Shown here piece after piece: positions 35,262 through 43,021 of a stretch of 64,000 bases of DNA. The notes beneath the pieces were generated by a model that worked only from the letters and a program-made list of their open reading frames with translations, was not told the DNA's origin and ran no database searches. Both the position numbers and the translations under genes were made by a program. Within the stretch, counting starts at the first letter, position 1. Each line of letters begins with the position of its first letter. This stretch comes from Litoribacter ruber (lineage in GTDB: Bacteria > Bacteroidota > Bacteroidia > Cytophagales > Cyclobacteriaceae): positions 248,001 to 312,000 of the forward strand of contig NZ_JAHBGI010000001.1 of the NCBI RefSeq assembly GCF_018500185.1, written 5' to 3'.

Positions 35262-35831
35262 ATGGTTATGACAGAAATTTTTGTAAAAAACATGGTTTGT
35301 CCACGCTGCGTGATGGCCGTGGAGGAGATTTTGGCCAAGATGGATATTGGTTTTGAAAGGGTGGAACTAGGCAAGGCTGTGATTTATGAACCCCTCAGCC
35401 CCGATAAAATGCTTGAACTTGAAGGAAGGCTTAGGTCAATGGGCTTTGAAATCCTGAAAGATAAGGATGTTCAGAAAATCGAGCGGATCAAAATCCTGCT
35501 TCAGGAAAAGCTTCAGCATGATAAGATAAATGATGACTTCAATCTTTCAGATATGATTAAGAGCGACTTGGCAGAAGATTATAGCCGCCTAAGCAACATG
35601 TTTAGTAGCCTGGAAGGGATGACCATCGAAAAGTATTTCATAAATCTCAAGATAGAAAAGGTTAAGGAGTTGCTTTTCTACCAGGAACTGACTCTTAGCG
35701 AGATGGCTTGGGAGCTGGGTTATAGCAGTGTGCAACACCTTTCCACGCAGTTTAAGAAAGTGACCGGCATGACGCCTTCGGAATATAAAAAGCTGAAGCA
35801 TAAGCCGAGAAAGGGGCTCGATGAGGTGTAG
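35262..35831 (+). CDS. AraC-type regulator with HMA-like metal-binding N-terminus
   Basis: Protein of 189 residues combining two recognisable parts. Residues 1-65 have a ferredoxin-like heavy-metal-associated pattern with CPRC at Cys13/Cys16 and the beta-alpha-beta order VKNMVC...VEEILAKM...VERVEL, like copper chaperones. Residues 75-189 form an AraC helix-turn-helix DNA-binding domain: helices around RIKILLQEKL and MIKSDLAEDYSRLSNMF, then LTLSEMAWELGYSSVQHLSTQFKKVTGMTPSEYKK, the typical second HTH. A second start ATG two codons later is also possible. A metal- or thiol-responsive activator is the natural reading, but no target operon is adjacent. Confidence 0.85.
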   Translation: MVMTEIFVKNMVCPRCVMAVEEILAKMDIGFERVELGKAVIYEPLSPDKMLELEGRLRSMGFEILKDKDVQKIERIKILLQEKLQHDKINDDFNLSDMIKSDLAEDYSRLSNMFSSLEGMTIEKYFINLKIEKVKELLFYQELTLSEMAWELGYSSVQHLSTQFKKVTGMTPSEYKKLKHKPRKGLDEV

Positions 35832-35848
35832 GGGGGGTGAAATGTGAA

Positions 35849-35927
35849 ATGGGTCACGAAGGGCTCTAAGTCTACACAAAGGCTTCCCCTGATTCTTTGC
35901 GAAGAAAAACTCCGTGACTGTGTCCCC
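35849..35927. repeat. Dispersed intergenic repeat, copy D
   Basis: GGGTCACGAAGGGCTC...CTACACAAAGGCTTC...TTTGCGAAGAAAAACTCCGTGACTGTGTCCC resembles the CACGAAG/CACAAAG core of the other copies and has outer GGGTCACG/CGTGAC inverted arms. No gene was seen. Confidence 0.5.
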
Positions 35928-35945
35928 ATTCGGGTTATGGAAGAC

Positions 35946-36329
35946 TTACTGTGGCTTTTTTACTTTTGAGGGACCCAATAGGCTTTTGTAGGTGGAGGGG
36001 AGGTATTCCCAGCCGTAGTAGTTGATATTTTTGATTTGGGCGGATTGGCCCATATAGCTTTTTAATACCTCTGGCAATTCATTTTTGTGGGGCTCGATCT
36101 GGAAATTGGGCTTATGGGCTTTTACCAAAAAGATATTGAAATCTTCGATTAAAAGCTGGTAACCTTTTTGTTCACAGAAGGTCTGGAGCGTTGCCATGCT
36201 GAGGGTGGAATTTTGGTCCAGCTCAATTACCTCTACAATTTCTGGGTAAAGCACCAATGTTAGGCTTTTTTCTTGTGCAAAGGAAGAAGTTGCAGAAAAC
36301 AGTAAAGCTAAAAAGATAATTGTTTTCAT
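35946..36329 (-). CDS. Small secreted protein, unknown
   Basis: Protein of 127 residues with a clear Sec signal peptide (MKTIIFLALLFSATSSFAQ). The mature part is a compact alpha/beta sequence, SLTLVLYPEIVEVIELD, then a helix TLSMATLQTFCEQKGY and QLLIEDFNIFLVKAHKP, ending in a basic tail. I do not recognise a family. It is on the minus strand between the AraC-type regulator and the UbiB-like kinase, with its own start near 36329. Confidence 0.6.
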   Translation of the reverse strand: MKTIIFLALLFSATSSFAQEKSLTLVLYPEIVEVIELDQNSTLSMATLQTFCEQKGYQLLIEDFNIFLVKAHKPNFQIEPHKNELPEVLKSYMGQSAQIKNINYYGWEYLPSTYKSLLGPSKVKKPQ

Positions 36330-36468
36330 AAGTTTTTAATCCAGACGTGTCTGCTTAAGAGAATGTCTTGGTAGATTTTTTGCATTTCCGCAAAAATTGG
36401 AAAGGCTATTGCTTATATATAGGGGATTGCTCACATTTTAAGCTTTTTATACTAACCACTTACATATT

Positions 36469-38133
36469 ATGGGACTATTGCCAGACAATTACGAGAAGTA
36501 TGTCCGGTTTTTTGGATTTATATACAAATACTGGAACAGTGATGTATTTGCACAAAGCTCTTCGGCGGTGGTTGATTCAGAGGTAGAGGAGGAGCACAAG
36601 GAGCATGAAGCCTCAGAACCCAAAGAGTTTGCTGAAGACCTCAAAAAAATGGGGCCTACCTATGTGAAGCTGGGGCAGCTGCTCTCCACCAGGCCGGATC
36701 TGTTGCCTGATGAATATCTGGAAGAGCTTGCCCATTTGCAGGATGATGTGGAGGAAATCTCCTATCAGGAGGTGGAAGGTATTTTTCACGAAGAACTCGG
36801 CGTGAGTATTTCCAAAGCATTTAAGGATTTCACCAAAGAGCCTATGGCCAGTGCCTCCATAGGTCAGGTCCATTTGGCCGTGTTGCATTCGGGTCAGTCT
36901 GTAGCGGTAAAAATCCAAAGGCCTGGGATCCGTAAACGCTTTGTGGAGGATTTGGATGCGCTGTTTGAGATGTCCAAACTTGCCGTCAAGTATACTGATT
37001 CGGCCAAAAAATATGCGGTGGATGAAGTGATAGAAGAGTTGAGGTATATACTTTTGAAAGAGCTGGATTATACTACGGAGGCCCAAAACCTTGAAACTCT
37101 CAAAAAGAATCTGGAGGAATTTGAATACCTATTTGTGCCGGCACCCATTAAGTCATTTTGTAGCAGCAAGGTGTTGACTATGGAATTGGTGGAGGGGAAA
37201 AAGGTCACGAAAGTTTCTGGCTATAGCCGCACCGAGACCGATTACAAACCCATGGTGGATGATTTGGTGCAGGCTTACCTAAAGCAATGTATTGTAGATG
37301 GATTTGTTCATGCCGACCCACATCCGGGGAATATACATATTACCAAAGACAAGCACCTGGCCCTGATGGACCTGGGCATGGTAGCACACTTTTCCCATAA
37401 GTTGAAAGAGAAAATCATGCGATTGATGATTGCCTTGAGCGATTATGAAGGGGATAAGGTGGCGGATCTTTTGGTAGAGATGAGTGAATTTGATGAACAT
37501 GAAGCTGATATTCACACTTTCCGCAAAAATATTCTCCGTCTGGTACAGGAAGGGGAGCATGCCAAAGCGACCGAAATGCAAACCGGCAGGCTACTTATTC
37601 ATATCAACAGGGTGGCGGCTCAAGCCGGTATCCATATTCCCGTTGAACTGAATATTTTGGGTAAGATTTTGCTGAATATGGACCAGATCGTAGCTGTGTT
37701 GACACCGGATTATGACCTGCAGAAAACGGTGAGGGACTATGTAGAAAGCCTCATGCAGAAAATGATGTGGAAGGAGCTGAGGCCTGGTAATTTCTTCCAG
37801 ATGCTATTGGATGCCAAAGGGCTGATGGAAAACATTCCCCAGCGGTTGGATAAAATCACCCAGAAGCTTGCGGACAACGAGCTCAAATTGAAGATTGATG
37901 CGATAGATGAGAGAAGGTTTACGGATGCTTTTGAAAAAGTGGCCAATAGGATCACGCTTGGGCTAATTGTCGCATCTATGATTATCGGGGCAGCCATGCT
38001 TATCCAGATACCTACAGACTGGACTATATTAGGTTATCCCGGCCTGGCGATAATATTATTCCTGACTGCAGCCTGTATTGGCTTTTATTTGATCTATCAG
38101 ATATTGATCCATCATGATCATTTTGATAAGTAG
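36469..38133 (+). CDS. ABC1/UbiB-like atypical kinase (AarF)
   Basis: Atypical kinase of 554 residues of the ABC1/UbiB/ADCK family. The family KxGQ motif is in TYVKLGQLLSTRPDLLPDEY, the Ala-rich loop in ASIGQVHLA, the VAVKIQRP lysine strand follows, then DPHPGN in VHADPHPGNIH as the catalytic/metal loop and LMDLGM as the DFG-equivalent. Two TM helices near the C-terminus (MIIGAAMLIQIP, IILFLTAACIGFYLIYQ) anchor it, as in UbiB. It probably supports quinone or isoprenoid lipid metabolism through ATPase activity. The gene ends 23 bases before the remnant PIN toxin on the opposite strand. Confidence 0.93.
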   Translation: MGLLPDNYEKYVRFFGFIYKYWNSDVFAQSSSAVVDSEVEEEHKEHEASEPKEFAEDLKKMGPTYVKLGQLLSTRPDLLPDEYLEELAHLQDDVEEISYQEVEGIFHEELGVSISKAFKDFTKEPMASASIGQVHLAVLHSGQSVAVKIQRPGIRKRFVEDLDALFEMSKLAVKYTDSAKKYAVDEVIEELRYILLKELDYTTEAQNLETLKKNLEEFEYLFVPAPIKSFCSSKVLTMELVEGKKVTKVSGYSRTETDYKPMVDDLVQAYLKQCIVDGFVHADPHPGNIHITKDKHLALMDLGMVAHFSHKLKEKIMRLMIALSDYEGDKVADLLVEMSEFDEHEADIHTFRKNILRLVQEGEHAKATEMQTGRLLIHINRVAAQAGIHIPVELNILGKILLNMDQIVAVLTPDYDLQKTVRDYVESLMQKMMWKELRPGNFFQMLLDAKGLMENIPQRLDKITQKLADNELKLKIDAIDERRFTDAFEKVANRITLGLIVASMIIGAAMLIQIPTDWTILGYPGLAIILFLTAACIGFYLIYQILIHHDHFDK

Positions 38134-38156
38134 AGGGCTGACCCAGAGGGAGGCTT

Positions 38157-38240
38157 TCAAGAAAATAAAAATCTTGGTGAAATCCCTGTAGAAGTCAAGA
38201 TAGCGCTGATGATTATGTTCGAATCAACTACTACCTTCAC
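38157..38240 (-). pseudogene. Truncated PIN-domain toxin (VapC-like), 27 codons
   Basis: On the minus strand GTG at 38240 starts M-K-V-V-V-D-S-N-I-I-I-S-A, the beta1 strand and first acidic residue of PIN-domain toxins, but a TGA stops it at 38157, after 27 residues. The remaining PIN core, with the other acidic residues, is absent; within 24 bases the ABC1 kinase gene ends on the other strand. Its start overlaps the antitoxin stop by four bases (GTGA), as in working toxin-antitoxin operons. It is too short to fold, so it should be inactive. Confidence 0.75.
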
Positions 38241-38440
38241 TTCAGGAATTTGGCTTTATTCTTTTCCCACCAGCTTGTTTTGATGTCTTTGCTAAGCTCA
38301 TCAATTTGATCGGCGGTTATTTTACTTTTTGAGGTGGTTTCCCTTAGTTTCAGAAAGTCCAATAACCTCTCCAAGCCCGTAAGATCAGTTTCATCCGAAA
38401 CCCTTATTACAATTTCATTATCAATTTTCTCTATCTTCAT
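38237..38440 (-). CDS. Antitoxin-like small protein (orphan)
   Basis: Protein of 67 residues, a beta-strand pair followed by helices: KIEKIDNEIVIRVSDETDLTGLERLLDFLK and a Lys/Asp-rich C-terminal tail ending in EKNKAKFLK. I do not recognise a family from sequence alone, but the four-base overlap with the PIN-toxin remnant identifies it as the antitoxin of that pair. With the toxin gone it would be an orphan, possibly still able to bind DNA or a related toxin in trans. Confidence 0.65.
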   Translation of the reverse strand: MKIEKIDNEIVIRVSDETDLTGLERLLDFLKLRETTSKSKITADQIDELSKDIKTSWWEKNKAKFLK

Positions 38441-38493
38441 GATGACTAATTTAACGATAAATTGCTTAGAGTGGTTATTTTGCCATAATAAAA

Positions 38494-38517
38494 AAGCCCC
38501 ACCAATCGGCGGGGCTT
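38494..38517 (-). terminator. Terminator of htpG
   Basis: On the minus strand AAGCCCCGCC and GGTGGGGCTT arms with a GATT loop are followed by a T-run. The one non-Watson-Crick pair is a G-U wobble in the htpG transcript but would be A-C in the opposite direction, so it fits htpG. Confidence 0.85.
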
Positions 38518-38542
38518 AGTTTTATTTTTAATCAGCGTTTGG

Positions 38543-40426
38543 TTAAATCAAATCCACGCTTCTCTTCACGAATTCAGTCAAGTCCTTGCCTTTTAGCATG
38601 CCTTGTGAAAGCATGGCCAAGTCTACTGCCTGCTTGGCGATTTTGGTCTGGGCCTCCTCGTTTTCAGCATTCAAGATTTTGTCCACCACTTTGTGGTTTC
38701 CGTTCACGGCAATTTTATATTGGTCAGGAAGCGAGCCGTAGAAGCCCATGCCTCCGCCGGTTTGCGCCATGTCCTTCATTCTTCTCATGAATTCTTCCAT
38801 GGTGATGGTCACGGGAAGCTCTTCAGGATTTAAGCCTTCAACCTCCACGGTGAAGTTTTGGTTATTGATGGCTTTTTCGAAGATTCCCTTCACCTTAGTC
38901 GACTGTTCCTCGGTCAGGACGTTGCTAAAGCTTTGGTCCTTGTTGATGAGTTTATCGGCCACATCGGCATCCACACGCTTCAGGTTGGTCTTCTCCAGTT
39001 TCTGCTCCAATTGGTTGATGAAGTGGCTGTCGATTGGTGAATCCAATACCAAAACATCGTAATCCTTCTTGTTGGCAGACTGTATGAAAGTATCCTGCTT
39101 TTCAGCATCAGTAGCGTAAAGGAAGATGACATTATCATCCTTATCGGTTTGGGCCACTTTCACTTTTTCTTTGTATTCCTCCAAAGTGAAGTATTCGTCT
39201 TTGGTGTTTTTCAGCAACGCGAAGTCTTTACCTTTTTCGTAGAACTTCTCCTCGGAGATCATTCCGTACTTCACGAACAATCCGATATCATTCCACTTCT
39301 CTTCGTAAGCCTTGCGGTCCTTCTTATAAAGTTCACCCAGCTTATCCGCCACTTTCTTAGTGATGTAGTTGTTGATTTTCTTCACATTGCTGTCAGCCTG
39401 CAAGAAGCTTCTAGACACGTTTAACGGGATATCTGGAGAATCAATCACACCGTGCAACAACATCAAGAATTCAGGAACGATGTCCTTTACCTCATCGGTG
39501 ATGAAGACCTGGCGGCTGAATAATTTGATCTTGTTTTTCTGAAGTTCAAATTCGTTTTTCACCTTAGGGAAATAAAGTACACCAGTAAGGTTGAAAGGAT
39601 AATCAACATTGAGGTGGATCCAGAACAAAGGATCTTCACTCATAGGATAAAGCTCCTTGTAGAAAGCGAGGTAATCTTCGTCCTTCAGTTCATTCGGTGA
39701 TTTGGTCCAAATGGGGTCAGTGGTGTTGATAATGTTGTCTACCTCAACGGACTTGTACTTGGTTTCGCCTTTGTCGTCCTTGCCGTCTTCTACAGACTCG
39801 GTTTTAGTTTCAAACTTGATCGGAACAGGGAGGAATTTGCAGTATTTGTCCAAGATGCCCTGAAGTTTCCATTTGTCCAAAAACTCTTCAGATTCCTCAT
39901 TGATGTGAAGAATCACATCTGTACCTCTCTGGGTTCTGTCACCTTTGCTGATCTCAAATTCGGTGCTTCCGTCACAAGTCCATCTGGCTGCCTCAGCTCC
40001 ATCCTGATAGGATAGGGTGTTGATTTCCACAGTATGGGCCACCATGAAGGCAGAGTAGAAACCAAGACCGAACTTACCGATGATCTCATTGGCATCTTTT
40101 GCGTCCTTGAACTTCTCAACAAACTCAGCAGCACCGGAGAAAGCAATCTGGTTGATGTACTTTTTGATCTCCTCGGCAGTCATGCCAAGGCCTCTGTCAG
40201 AGATGGTGATGGTCTTCTTATCCTTGTCGAAGCTAACCTCGACAGTTGTGTCACCCAAATCGCCGTTATACTGACCTAATGTCGCTAAGCGCTTGATTTT
40301 TTGGGTAGCATCCACGGCATTGGATACCAATTCCCGAAGGAAAATCTCATTGTCTGAGTATAAAAATTTCTTGATGATCGGGAAAATATTCTCGGTATGG
40401 ATCGAGATGGTGCCTTTTTCCTGCAT
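38543..40426 (-). CDS. htpG: Molecular chaperone HtpG (Hsp90)
   Basis: Hsp90-family chaperone of 627 residues. The N-terminal GHKL ATPase fold starts MQEKGTISIHTENIFPI and carries ELVSNAVDA, the DRGLGMTAEEI motif and the GQFGLGFYSAF-type box (here GKFGLGFYSAFMV). Middle and C-terminal domains continue through LFSRQVFITDEVKDIVPEF and NVSRSFLQADSNVKKINNYI. There is no C-terminal MEEVD, as expected for bacterial HtpG. It folds client proteins in the cytosol with ATP, especially under heat and oxidative stress. It is transcribed alone, with a terminator at 38494-38517. Confidence 0.97.
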   Translation of the reverse strand: MQEKGTISIHTENIFPIIKKFLYSDNEIFLRELVSNAVDATQKIKRLATLGQYNGDLGDTTVEVSFDKDKKTITISDRGLGMTAEEIKKYINQIAFSGAAEFVEKFKDAKDANEIIGKFGLGFYSAFMVAHTVEINTLSYQDGAEAARWTCDGSTEFEISKGDRTQRGTDVILHINEESEEFLDKWKLQGILDKYCKFLPVPIKFETKTESVEDGKDDKGETKYKSVEVDNIINTTDPIWTKSPNELKDEDYLAFYKELYPMSEDPLFWIHLNVDYPFNLTGVLYFPKVKNEFELQKNKIKLFSRQVFITDEVKDIVPEFLMLLHGVIDSPDIPLNVSRSFLQADSNVKKINNYITKKVADKLGELYKKDRKAYEEKWNDIGLFVKYGMISEEKFYEKGKDFALLKNTKDEYFTLEEYKEKVKVAQTDKDDNVIFLYATDAEKQDTFIQSANKKDYDVLVLDSPIDSHFINQLEQKLEKTNLKRVDADVADKLINKDQSFSNVLTEEQSTKVKGIFEKAINNQNFTVEVEGLNPEELPVTITMEEFMRRMKDMAQTGGGMGFYGSLPDQYKIAVNGNHKVVDKILNAENEEAQTKIAKQAVDLAMLSQGMLKGKDLTEFVKRSVDLI

Positions 40427-40710
40427 AATTGATATGATTTATGTTTTAAATGAATACACGTTTGATGAGCATATTTAATCAAGGGGTGTTCCAATTGATT
40501 TTTAATGTCAAATTGTCAGCGGGTGGTGCCTTGAAGAAAAATCAATGGTTGCTCTTATGGAATGGTATTAAAATCGGGTTGAGAAATGACTGATAGACCC
40601 AAAGTATGGCGTTGAGGTTAATTTATCAATTTAATCATTCAAAATTCAAAAACATATAATCTACTGTTCACCTACGTATATTTTGGTAGTTGATACGCTC
40701 TTGATGCGCT

Positions 40711-40742
40711 TTTGATACTTGTATGATTAGAATTATATTTTG
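40711..40742 (+). promoter_or_regulatory. Candidate promoter upstream of hmgA, distal
   Basis: TTTG (40711-40714), 19 bases, TATATTTTG (40734-40742) match the Bacteroidota consensus well. It would leave a leader of about 240 bases before hmgA. Confidence 0.45.
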
Positions 40743-40860
40743 AATTAGATTGTTTTACTTCCCGTTTTCGAAATTATGTATATCGTACACCTTGGCCGTT
40801 TTAATAGGTTCAATTTGATTTTATTCTGTAGGATTAAGGTGGATTGAACAGTATGAGGGA

Positions 40861-40894
40861 TTTTAAGTTTTAAACTTAAAATGACGAACGTCAT
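40861..40894. promoter_or_regulatory. Adjacent dyads upstream of hmgA
   Basis: TTTTAAGTTT-T-AAACTTAAAA (40861-40881) is a perfect 10-base inverted repeat with one central base. ATGACG-AA-CGTCAT (40881-40894) follows it immediately. Together they look like operator sites. Confidence 0.5.
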
Positions 40895-40901
40895 ATTTTT
40901 G
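40894..40901 (+). promoter_or_regulatory. Candidate -7 element of hmgA, proximal
   Basis: TATTTTTG matches TAnnTTTG and overlaps the end of the second dyad, 84 bases before the hmgA ATG. No -33 element was seen, which would fit activator-dependent transcription. Confidence 0.4.
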
Positions 40902-40985
40902 AAGCATTCTATTTATTTGATTGCATTGCGGAGTGTGTTTTATTTAATAATTCCTAAATTTAACCTACAATAAACCCACATACAT

Positions 40986-42146
40986 ATGGCATATTATCAT
41001 AGGCTAGGCGAATTGCCGCCAAAGAGACATATACAATTCAGGCAGCCGGACGGTTCCCTATATAAGGAGGAGCTGGTAAGCTCAAAAGGCTTTTCGGGCA
41101 TCTACTCCAATCTCTATCACATCTACAACCCCAATAGTGTCAAATCGATTGGAAAGCCTGTGCCGTTCGACTGGGATATTGCCAAGGAATATGGCCTGAA
41201 GCAGACCCACCTTAATACTTCCAAAATCTCCACCACTGGAAAGGATTATCTAAATGCCCGCAAGATGTTGTTGAAAAACAATGATGTGATGATGGGCATC
41301 TGTGTGCCGGAGGAGAGGAAAATGGATTACTATTTTAAGAATGCTGATGGGGATGAGCTGATCTATGTCCATGATGGTGAAGGTTACATGTATTCCCAGT
41401 TTGGCAAACTAAAAGTCAGTAAAGGCGATTACATCGTTATTCCAAGAACTACCATTTACCGCTTTGAGTGGAATGAAGGCCCGCTTCGACTTTTGGTTAT
41501 TGAATCCCATGGTCCCATTGAAACCGTGAAGAGGTACAGAAATGAAGTAGGGCAACTTTTAGAGCATTCCCCTTACTGTGAGCGAGATATACACCCGCCA
41601 ACAGAATTGCATATCGAAAAAGAAAAAGGCGACTATCTGGTGCAGATCAAAAAGCAGGGGATGCTGCACCAATATTCCTATGAGCATAGCCCACTGGATA
41701 TTGTGGGTTGGGATGGATATCTCTATCCTTATACCATGTCAATTCATGATTTTGAGCCCATCACAGGTCGAATTCACCAGCCGCCACCGGTACATCAGAC
41801 TTTCCAGGCATGGGGTTTTGTGATTTGTTCCTTTGTGCCAAGGCTGTTTGACTATCATCCACAGTCTATTCCGGCACCCTATAACCACAGCAACATTGAC
41901 TCTGATGAGGTGTTGTATTATGCTGAAGGGGAGTTTATGAGTAGAAAGGGAATTGATAGGGGTAGCTTTACTCTACATATGGGCGGTCTTCCTCATGGTC
42001 CTCATCCGGGTACTGTTGAGAAAAGCCTAGGAGCGGAGAAAACGGAGGAGTATGCCGTGATGCTGGATACTTTCAGGCCTTTGTTTGTCACTACCGCCGC
42101 CTTGGATTATGTGGATAAGGATTATCCGATGAGCTGGACAGAGTAG
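40986..42146 (+). CDS. hmgA: Homogentisate 1,2-dioxygenase
   Basis: Cupin-fold ring-cleaving dioxygenase of 386 residues. Family markers are MAYYHRLGELPPKRHIQFRQPDG at the N-terminus, the H/E-rich metal region in PPPVHQTFQAWGFVICSFVPR and HNSNIDSDEVLYYAEG-type residues, and LHMGGLPHGPHPGTVE near the C-terminus, which supply the iron-binding His and Glu residues. It opens homogentisate to maleylacetoacetate, a central step in tyrosine and phenylalanine breakdown. No other pathway gene lies nearby. Long upstream region with dyads suggests regulation by a metabolite-responsive factor, not identified here. Confidence 0.95.
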   Translation: MAYYHRLGELPPKRHIQFRQPDGSLYKEELVSSKGFSGIYSNLYHIYNPNSVKSIGKPVPFDWDIAKEYGLKQTHLNTSKISTTGKDYLNARKMLLKNNDVMMGICVPEERKMDYYFKNADGDELIYVHDGEGYMYSQFGKLKVSKGDYIVIPRTTIYRFEWNEGPLRLLVIESHGPIETVKRYRNEVGQLLEHSPYCERDIHPPTELHIEKEKGDYLVQIKKQGMLHQYSYEHSPLDIVGWDGYLYPYTMSIHDFEPITGRIHQPPPVHQTFQAWGFVICSFVPRLFDYHPQSIPAPYNHSNIDSDEVLYYAEGEFMSRKGIDRGSFTLHMGGLPHGPHPGTVEKSLGAEKTEEYAVMLDTFRPLFVTTAALDYVDKDYPMSWTE

Positions 42147-42171
42147 AAGTATGAAGTAAAAATGTAAGAAA

Positions 42172-42232
42172 ATGGCCACAAAGGCCTCAAAGTTTTCACG
42201 AAGTTGCACAAAGGCTAGTTCGCGGAGAAATT
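42172..42232. repeat. Dispersed intergenic repeat, copy E
   Basis: GGCCACAAAGGCCTCAAAG...CACGAAGTTGCACAAAGGC...TTCGCGGAGAAA is close to the core of copy B (2462-2526). It follows hmgA; a small G/C hairpin region (about 42249-42284) comes after it. Confidence 0.6.
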
Positions 42233-42335
42233 TCAATATTAAACTTCTAACCCTCCCGATCCCCGAAGGGAGGATCGGGGAATAACCTTCTAACCTGCCG
42301 AAGTAGGAGTTGTGAATGATGAAGATTAAAAAAGA

Positions 42336-42374
42336 AAAAGACTGCCCCGTGTTGGATCGCGAGGGCAGTCTTTT
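42336..42374. terminator. Bidirectional terminator
   Basis: AAAAGACTGCC (42336-42346) and GGCAGTCTTTT (42364-42374) form an 11-bp stem with a 17-nt loop and A/T runs on both sides. It lies between hmgA and the convergent Y1-like gene. Confidence 0.75.
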
Positions 42375-42401
42375 CTGTTTTTACTAAAAAATCAACGAAA
42401 A

Positions 42402-42818
42402 CTACATCCCAAAAAATTTAAGTTCTTCTTCCAGTGACATTTCCTTATGCTTGATAAGCTGTCTTTCGATCAGACTTTTTTCCACTGAAAGGCGGTTAAG
42501 ACTAACTGAATGAGCGTGGTGGTGGGGCTCCCAGTCAAAATTTTCCGCATCCTGCTGAAAAGTATCTTTCAAACGGGTCTTGATGACAGATTTCACCTGG
42601 TTTACAAGTCCGTTTAGCGAAAGGTCATCCGGCAGCTTGACCAAAAAGTGTATGTGGTCAGGCATGATGCAAAAAGTCCCCCTGTGGTCAGGGATGCTGC
42701 CGATGAAATCTCTCAAAGTCTCGTCAATGGTATCAATCCACTCTTTTTGGAAGAGAGGCTGGTAGCCTTTGGCGCTGATGACTAAATGGGTCCATATTTC
42801 AGTATGTGAGTTTCTCAT
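42402..42818 (-). CDS. IS200-like Y1 transposase domain protein lacking the catalytic Tyr
   Basis: Single-domain HUH protein of 138 residues related to IS200/IS605 TnpA: HLVISAKGYQPLF near the N-terminus, the HUH pair His55/His57 in MPDHIHFLVKLP, and the C-terminal SVEKSLIERQLIKHKEMSLEEELKFFG segment, which aligns with the Y-x-x-x-Q..HH..F.EE motif. At the nucleophile position stands Leu116 instead of Tyr, and the only Tyr in the whole protein is Tyr19. I chose the ATG at 42818 (MRNSHTEIWTH). Without the nucleophile it cannot make the usual 5'-phosphotyrosine link, so it is either a decayed remnant or a domesticated nucleic-acid-binding protein. The frame is intact and no IS ends were seen. 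Confidence 0.82.
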   Translation of the reverse strand: MRNSHTEIWTHLVISAKGYQPLFQKEWIDTIDETLRDFIGSIPDHRGTFCIMPDHIHFLVKLPDDLSLNGLVNQVKSVIKTRLKDTFQQDAENFDWEPHHHAHSVSLNRLSVEKSLIERQLIKHKEMSLEEELKFFGM

Positions 42819-42956
42819 ATCTGTTGATGAATTATTCGAATTTAGAAACAAATGATTAAAAATAAAAATCGAATTAATAAAAAAAATTCCTTTCAATGGT
42901 CATTGAATGTTTTAATAATAACAAATCATAGGATTATTTCAAGAGTGGTCAAATAA

Positions 42957-42987
42957 AAACCCCGCTAACGTTGAACTAGCGGGGTTT
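42957..42987 (-). terminator. Terminator of the PafA-like phosphatase gene
   Basis: AAACCCCGCTA and TAGCGGGGTTT form an 11-bp stem with a 9-nt loop. On the minus strand it is followed by a T-rich run (TTTTTATTT). Confidence 0.85.
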
Positions 42988-43021
42988 GATGATGAATGTA
43001 GCTTTTTTGTAAAAAAGACGT

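Larger units (their letters stand above)
40427..40985. other. Long intergenic region between htpG and hmgA
   Basis: It holds no supported gene. It contains two candidate plus-strand promoters (40711-40742, 40894-40901), a 21-base dyad at 40861-40881 and a dyad ATGACG-AA-CGTCAT at 40881-40894, all upstream of hmgA. The remaining AT-rich sequence shows nothing else recognisable. Confidence 0.5.
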
